Source: Microcaldota archaeon (GTDB taxonomy: Archaea > Micrarchaeota > Micrarchaeia > Micrarchaeales > Micrarchaeaceae). From it: a DNA stretch of 9,871 nt. The position numbers and the translations under genes were made by a program. The notes under the pieces are model-generated. The model was not told the origin of the DNA. It ran no database searches and worked only from the letters and a program-made list of their open reading frames with translations. Positions 6,822 through 9,871 of this stretch are shown in pieces (the first letter of the stretch is position 1; every line of letters starts with the position of its first letter). The stretch spans positions 1 through 9,871 of the forward strand of contig JAKBHG010000015.1 in the NCBI GenBank assembly GCA_021836925.1, written 5' to 3'.

Positions 6822-7128
6822 CTACCTCAAGAAGATAACCGCTGTGGATTATGTTGACCGCATAGAGGTCATATATATAATCTACAACACGGAAAGCAAG
6901 AAAGAGGAGGTGGTCAAAGTGGAGCTTGACCTGAACAGCCCATCGATAGCGTCAGTGATGCACATCTATAGGGCAGCCGACTGGTATGAAAGAGAACTGC
7001 AGGAGATGTTCGGGATTAAGATAGAAGGGAGGGATGCGAAGAGGCTGCTCCTTGAAGAGTGGAACGGCACCGACGCGCCGCTCAGGAAGAGCTTCGTCTG
7101 GGGCAGAGACTACAAGAGGATGGAATAA
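6748..7128 (+). CDS. nuoC: Complex I subunit C (30 kDa subunit)
   Basis: A 126-residue protein, short for NuoC (often 150-200), lacking part of the usual N-terminal region. The 30 kDa signature is clear: WYERELQEMFGIKIEGRD (79-96), RLLLEEWNG and PLRKSFVWGRDY (111-122); the core strand region is introduced by KKITAVDYVDRIEVIY. NuoC scaffolds NuoD and NuoB in the peripheral arm and has no cofactor. The start is uncertain: GTG 6748 is taken as the longest form, TTG 6757 or GTG 6784 are possible, and no candidate has a strong ribosome binding site. The stop codon shares a base with the nuoD start (TAATG), so NuoC and NuoD translation is coupled. Confidence 0.92.
   Translation: MVKLREIPKETLVRQIEGLKAKGFDYLKKITAVDYVDRIEVIYIIYNTESKKEEVVKVELDLNSPSIASVMHIYRAADWYERELQEMFGIKIEGRDAKRLLLEEWNGTDAPLRKSFVWGRDYKRME
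7116..7123 (+). promoter_or_regulatory. Ribosome binding site of nuoD
   Basis: GAGGATGG inside the end of nuoC lies at normal spacing before the ATG at 7128. It selects that ATG over one three codons later (7137) and over longer in-frame starts inside nuoC. Confidence 0.6.
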
Positions 7129-8222
7129 TGGCGGTGATGAGGATAAACGTTGGGCCTATACATCCGAGCACGCACGGAGTGCTGCGGCTGGTGGTCGATG
7201 TTGACGGCGATAGTATTGTCAACGTAGAACCGCACATCGGATTCCTGCACAGGGGAGTGGAGAAGCTCTGCGAAACCAGGATGTACATGCAGAATCCCTC
7301 ATATTTCGAGAAGCTTGACTATATATCTCCGATGAGCTGGGACGACCTCTATGTCGCAGCGGTTGAGGAGGCGATGGGCGCGGAGGTGAAGGAACCTGCG
7401 CAATACGCAAGGGTCGTTCTTATAGAATTCCAGAGGATAGCGAACCACCTCCTCTGGATAGGCACGCTCTGCAACGACATAGGGCAGATGTTCACTGTGT
7501 TCATGTGGTGCTTCAGGGAGAGGGCGAAGGTGCTGAAACTTCTCGAGAATGTGACAGGCGGCAGGATGTTCTACAACTACATGAGGGTCGGAGGGCTGCA
7601 GAGGCCGCTTCCTCCAGACTTCAAGGAAAGAGCGCTCGAACTAACCGCCTATCTCAGGGCAAAAGTATCTGAATACAAGGATGTACTCGACGCGAACGAG
7701 GTATTCATGGAGCGGCTGAAAGGAGTAGGCGTGCTGAGCAGGAAGGACGCGATAAACTATGGCGTTACCGGCCCTGTCCTTCGCGCATCCGGCGTTGACG
7801 AAGACGCCAGGAAGTCGCATCCCTACTATGTCTATGACAAGCTGGATTTCAACGTAGTCACGATGAGCGGGGAGGATTCTTATTCGAGATACAAGGTAAG
7901 GTACGATGAGATATTCCAGAGCATAAGGATAATAGAGCAGGCCATTGACAAGATGCCGGAAGGTGACATGGTCGGGCAGCCGATAAAGCTCATAGGCGCT
8001 CCGGCAAAGCAAGACACGGTCATAACGAGAAGGGAGCTGCCGAAGGGCGAGGGACTAATCTACATGGTGCCTGACAAGCAGAAGCCATTCCGCCTCTCGA
8101 TAAGGGCGCCCGGGTTCGTGAACCTTGCTGCCCTCCCAAAGATGTGCGAAGGCGCGAAGTTCGCAGACCTGTTCGCGATCCTGGGCAGCCTAGACATAAT
8201 ATTCGGGGAGACAGACCGTTAG
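7128..8222 (+). CDS. nuoD: Complex I subunit D (49 kDa quinone-site subunit)
   Basis: A 364-residue protein, full length. It begins MAVMRINVGPIHPSTHGVLR, containing the conserved His16 of the HPSTHG loop, followed by PHIGFLHRGVEKL (35-47) and KLDYISPMSWD (62-72) with Tyr65. His16 and Tyr65 correspond to the quinone-contacting His and Tyr of characterised 49 kDa subunits. The fold derives from the large subunit of NiFe hydrogenases, but the nickel-ligating cysteine pairs are absent, as in all NuoD. The C-terminus LDIIFGETDR matches the family ending. It is the last gene of the visible cluster: no nuoH or nuoI follows, and a gene on the other strand ends 6 bases away. The electron donor cannot be deduced because no NuoE, NuoF, NuoG or F420-specific subunit is present. 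Confidence 0.96.
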   Translation: MAVMRINVGPIHPSTHGVLRLVVDVDGDSIVNVEPHIGFLHRGVEKLCETRMYMQNPSYFEKLDYISPMSWDDLYVAAVEEAMGAEVKEPAQYARVVLIEFQRIANHLLWIGTLCNDIGQMFTVFMWCFRERAKVLKLLENVTGGRMFYNYMRVGGLQRPLPPDFKERALELTAYLRAKVSEYKDVLDANEVFMERLKGVGVLSRKDAINYGVTGPVLRASGVDEDARKSHPYYVYDKLDFNVVTMSGEDSYSRYKVRYDEIFQSIRIIEQAIDKMPEGDMVGQPIKLIGAPAKQDTVITRRELPKGEGLIYMVPDKQKPFRLSIRAPGFVNLAALPKMCEGAKFADLFAILGSLDIIFGETDR

Positions 8223-8228
8223 TGCCGG

Positions 8229-9029
8229 CTACTGAGTAAGCAGTTTTGCGATGGCGCTCCTTAGCTCATCGTCTTTTAGCGTGCTTATGTAGAGGAAGGC
8301 ATAGAAGAACTTAGAGAACGCGTCTCCCCTTATCGACTTCGCAAGAAGCATCAGTATCGCCTTTGCCTCCTTCGCCTCGATGGCTAGCTTGAACAGCCAT
8401 GAAAGCTCATCGTTGTCCCTCATCGCCTTCCTGAACACTTTTATGGTCCTCGGATTCCATGCTGCGACTGCGCCAACTATGTCGTCCTCGCCATTGAATC
8501 TCTTATAATCGCCGGTTTCAGCTACAGCTCTCAGACCTGCAAGCGCATCTAGCTCCACAGATATCTTCCTGAGAGGTTCGTAGACCCGCCTTCTGGCAAG
8601 ATTAGGGTAAACAAGAAGAGAAGGGACCTGTTTTGGGTCCTTCGGCAGGTCTATATGAAGAAGGCCGCTCCTCGCCATCTCGCCGGTGAGCCTTAGGTAC
8701 GCCAAGGATATCGCTTCCTGCACTTCTGGATAATGTGAGAACTTAAGCTTGTTGTTTATGGTTTTCAGCTTTCTCCTTTTGTATATCTCGGAAAACCTGT
8801 CAGTGACAGGCCAGACTGCCCTTTCCCATTCAACCTTCCGGGAATGCGCTGCTGCCGTAACCCTGAGGTTCCAGAGCCCTACGACGAAACGAGTATAGAG
8901 CTGCATTGGCTTTTCGGTTGAATTTACAACAGAAAGCGGAGTGTCAACGCGCAGCATTACCGATAGCGGGCTTTCCCGCCTTCCTGCAACAGAGATGGTG
9001 GCTGATCCCTGTGTAGTTTCTTGCAGCAT
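8229..9029 (-). CDS. Unrecognised 266-residue protein with an alpha-helical C-terminal half
   Basis: I do not recognise this family. The first 60 residues look beta-rich (SATISVAGRRESPLSVMLRV, MQLYTRFVVGLWNLRVTAAA). A strongly basic patch EIYKRRKLKTINNKLKF follows (about 81-97), and residues about 140-266 are mostly helical, with charged amphipathic helices ending KDDELRSAIAKLLTQ. No signal peptide, convincing membrane segment, Cys cluster or catalytic motif is apparent, so a cytoplasmic, possibly nucleic-acid-binding protein is the most one can infer from the charge pattern. The ATG at 9029 is preceded by a TATA-like element about 26 bases away, consistent with leaderless expression. It converges on nuoD with 6 bases between stop codons, so the two transcripts must overlap. 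Confidence 0.8.
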   Translation of the reverse strand: MLQETTQGSATISVAGRRESPLSVMLRVDTPLSVVNSTEKPMQLYTRFVVGLWNLRVTAAAHSRKVEWERAVWPVTDRFSEIYKRRKLKTINNKLKFSHYPEVQEAISLAYLRLTGEMARSGLLHIDLPKDPKQVPSLLVYPNLARRRVYEPLRKISVELDALAGLRAVAETGDYKRFNGEDDIVGAVAAWNPRTIKVFRKAMRDNDELSWLFKLAIEAKEAKAILMLLAKSIRGDAFSKFFYAFLYISTLKDDELRSAIAKLLTQ

Positions 9030-9049
9030 ATTAACCCTATTATCACAAG

Positions 9050-9061
9050 AAATATTTATTT
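9050..9061 (-). promoter_or_regulatory. TATA-like element for the 266-residue gene, possibly bidirectional
   Basis: The minus strand reads AAAAATAAATATTTC here, centred about 26 bases from the ATG at 9029. On the plus strand the same element (AATATTTATTTTT) would direct initiation near 9082, at the edge of the compact folded stretch at 9085-9212. Confidence 0.45.
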
Positions 9062-9075
9062 TTGTTGTATGCGGC

Positions 9076-9213
9076 CTAGTTTAGTGCATTTGCGGCCTCG
9101 GGCGAGGGAAGGTTGGCTGAGGAACTGAGCGCGAGCACGCGCTGGAGATTTGGGCTTAGGATGGACGTATCAATCCACTCCGGAGAGAAAGGGAACGAAT
9201 CCAAATAATGCAT
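9076..9213 (-). CDS. Possible small gene of 45 codons
   Basis: The minus strand has an open frame from ATG 9213 to TAG 9076, starting MHYLDSFPFSPEWIDTSI and ending SPEAANALN. It begins 6 bases after the stop of the surface-protein gene at 9220, the spacing of a translationally coupled operon partner. No membrane segment or known motif is visible and it is rich in Ser, Pro and Ala. An open frame of this length arises by chance fairly often at this base composition, and no good ribosome binding site precedes it. The same DNA can fold as RNA and also holds a 31-codon plus-strand frame from TTG 9113. Treat it as a candidate only. Confidence 0.25.
   Translation of the reverse strand: MHYLDSFPFSPEWIDTSILSPNLQRVLALSSSANLPSPEAANALN
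9085..9212 (+). ncRNA. Candidate structured RNA in the 9030-9219 intergenic region
   Basis: This is the longest gene-poor stretch of the window. Complementary segments could nest into a branched fold: TGCATT (9085-9090) with AATGCA (9207-9212), ATTTGG (9148-9153) with CCAAAT (9201-9206), a perfect 6-bp hairpin AGCGCG-AGCA-CGCGCT (9128-9143), a 7-bp stem with one bulge at about 9158-9180, and CCTC-GGGC-GAGG (9096-9107). A plus-strand TATA-like element at 9050-9061 would start transcription near 9082. I recognise no known RNA class, and no tRNA, 5S, SRP or RNase P signatures are present. Short pairings occur by chance, so this is tentative and competes with the small-gene reading. Confidence 0.2.
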
Positions 9214-9219
9214 GCTCTC

Positions 9220-9871
9220 TTACACGACTCTGAAGTGCGTTATCGCAGTTTGGTTCCACTCGTCTCCGGCGACTATGGTGTATGTGCCTGGAGTGAAGTT
9301 GTGGAATGCGAAGTTCGAGCCTATCCAGTACCCTATAGCATTGAAGCCGTATGAGGCAGATATATTGTACACCGCCTCTTCTACTCCCGTGTGATATGTC
9401 ACATTGCTGCCCAGCGTTCCAGAATAGGGGATATCAGTTACGACTTTGGCGCCGTCACTCAGTGGAGCAAAGATGTAACCGAGATAAGTGCGCGGGAAGA
9501 ATATTGGACATAGCGAAACAACTCCCTCATTAGGCGTGTTTGTCAAGTCAAGAGGCGGGCCTGCTGAGCTGATGTTTGCAAGCGAGTAGTCGCCCTTGAA
9601 CATCGCGATCTGCATTGGATAAATTGTTGCTCCTCCGCAGGCATAGAAATTTCCAGGATAGCCTAACCCTGTTATATCCGGCCAGTTGTTTTCCACAGGG
9701 ACATAGATGCTATAGTCTAGCTCGTTCGTCAGCGCAACCTCGAAACCTATGCTGCCATTGCTTGCTATCGCCGTGGTGTTTGTGGAGATGGCAAGGTTCA
9801 GCGACCCATACGATGTCGGCCCTGACGAGACCAGATAGATCACAGATAGAGCCCCTATAATTCCGAGGAGC
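9220..9871 (-). CDS. Membrane-anchored extracellular protein rich in N-glycosylation sequons, 5' end missing
   Basis: About 217 residues are visible; the frame is open through the right edge, so the true start is outside. The visible part opens with a hydrophobic segment LLGIIGALSVIYLVSSG, a signal anchor or signal peptide. An exported domain of about 200 residues follows, rich in Gly, Ser, Thr, Asn and aromatic residues, with predicted beta-strands. Seven N-x-S/T sequons are seen (NTT, NGS, NIS, NVT, NIS, NFT, NQT), and two cysteines (in ACGGATI and SLCPIFF) may form a disulfide. The C-terminus FTPGTYTIVAGDEWNQT resembles the last strands of Ig-like or BsuPI-like beta-sandwich domains. A GTG at 9843 would remove part of the hydrophobic segment and is unlikely to be the start. 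A surface location is inferred; the family is not identified. Its stop is 6 bases from the possible small gene. Confidence 0.8.
   Translation of the reverse strand, partial: LLGIIGALSVIYLVSSGPTSYGSLNLAISTNTTAIASNGSIGFEVALTNELDYSIYVPVENNWPDITGLGYPGNFYACGGATIYPMQIAMFKGDYSLANISSAGPPLDLTNTPNEGVVSLCPIFFPRTYLGYIFAPLSDGAKVVTDIPYSGTLGSNVTYHTGVEEAVYNISASYGFNAIGYWIGSNFAFHNFTPGTYTIVAGDEWNQTAITHFRVV

Noticed and set aside
7059..7127. N-terminal extension of nuoD inside nuoC
   Set aside because: The extension is out-of-frame nuoC; NuoD homology begins just after ATG 7128, which has a good ribosome binding site.
8220..8234. GCCGGC palindrome between the convergent stop codons as a terminator
   Set aside because: The repeat leaves no loop and no T-tract follows; it is too short to call.
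9186..9212. tRNA-like T-arm (GGGAACGAATCC)
   Set aside because: No matching acceptor stem, anticodon arm or TTC loop is present.
1..9871. CRISPR arrays, insertion sequences, integrase attachment sites or a defence island
   Set aside because: No regularly spaced repeats, transposase or integrase genes, or tRNA-linked duplications were seen on either strand.

Overview
The window reads as archaeal chromosome. The evidence is an archaeal-type D-aminoacyl-tRNA deacylase (DtdA), a large Lhr-type helicase with a C-terminal zinc ribbon, a presenilin-like intramembrane protease, TATA-like elements about 25 bases ahead of several start codons, and frequent AGG (Arg) and ATA (Ile) codons. Small tightly packed genes together with complex I subunits would fit a Micrarchaeota-like or Thermoplasmata-like archaeon, but that placement is an inference. 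No mobile element, CRISPR array, rRNA or tRNA is visible, and no gene-free stretch exceeds 190 bases.

Layout. Positions 1-5780 lie on the minus strand. Read in transcription order these are dtdA, lhr, the presenilin-type protease (psh), a protein of the 5-hydroxymethyl-dU kinase helical domain / glutamyl-putrescinyl-thymine pyrophosphorylase superfamily known from phages with hypermodified thymine, and the start of a secreted protein that runs off the left edge. From 5822 the plus strand carries nuoA-nuoB-nuoC-nuoD, overlapping and translationally coupled: NuoA is a membrane subunit, and NuoB, NuoC and NuoD form the quinone-side connecting module of complex I. The Nuo run stops abruptly at 8222, where a convergent unrecognised 266-residue gene ends 6 bases away. 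The other complex I genes are not here. The right end holds a 190-base intergenic region with a possible 45-codon gene or a folded RNA, then a membrane-anchored, sequon-rich surface protein cut by the right edge.

How the genes relate. dtdA and lhr are adjacent and in the same reading frame, separated by a single TAA. The lhr coding homology extends upstream of its first conventional start codon with no ATG, GTG or TTG available; an ATA at 4979 with a Shine-Dalgarno motif (CAAGTGAT) identical to that of nuoB is the best candidate start. dtdA and nuoA diverge from a 41-base region with interleaved AT-rich promoter elements. psh and the thymine-modification-like gene each have their own TATA element, the latter formed over the psh stop codon.

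The most notable points are the non-canonical lhr start, the cellular copy of a phage DNA-hypermodification family with none of its usual partner genes nearby, the isolated nuoABCD block, and the undefined content of 9076-9213.
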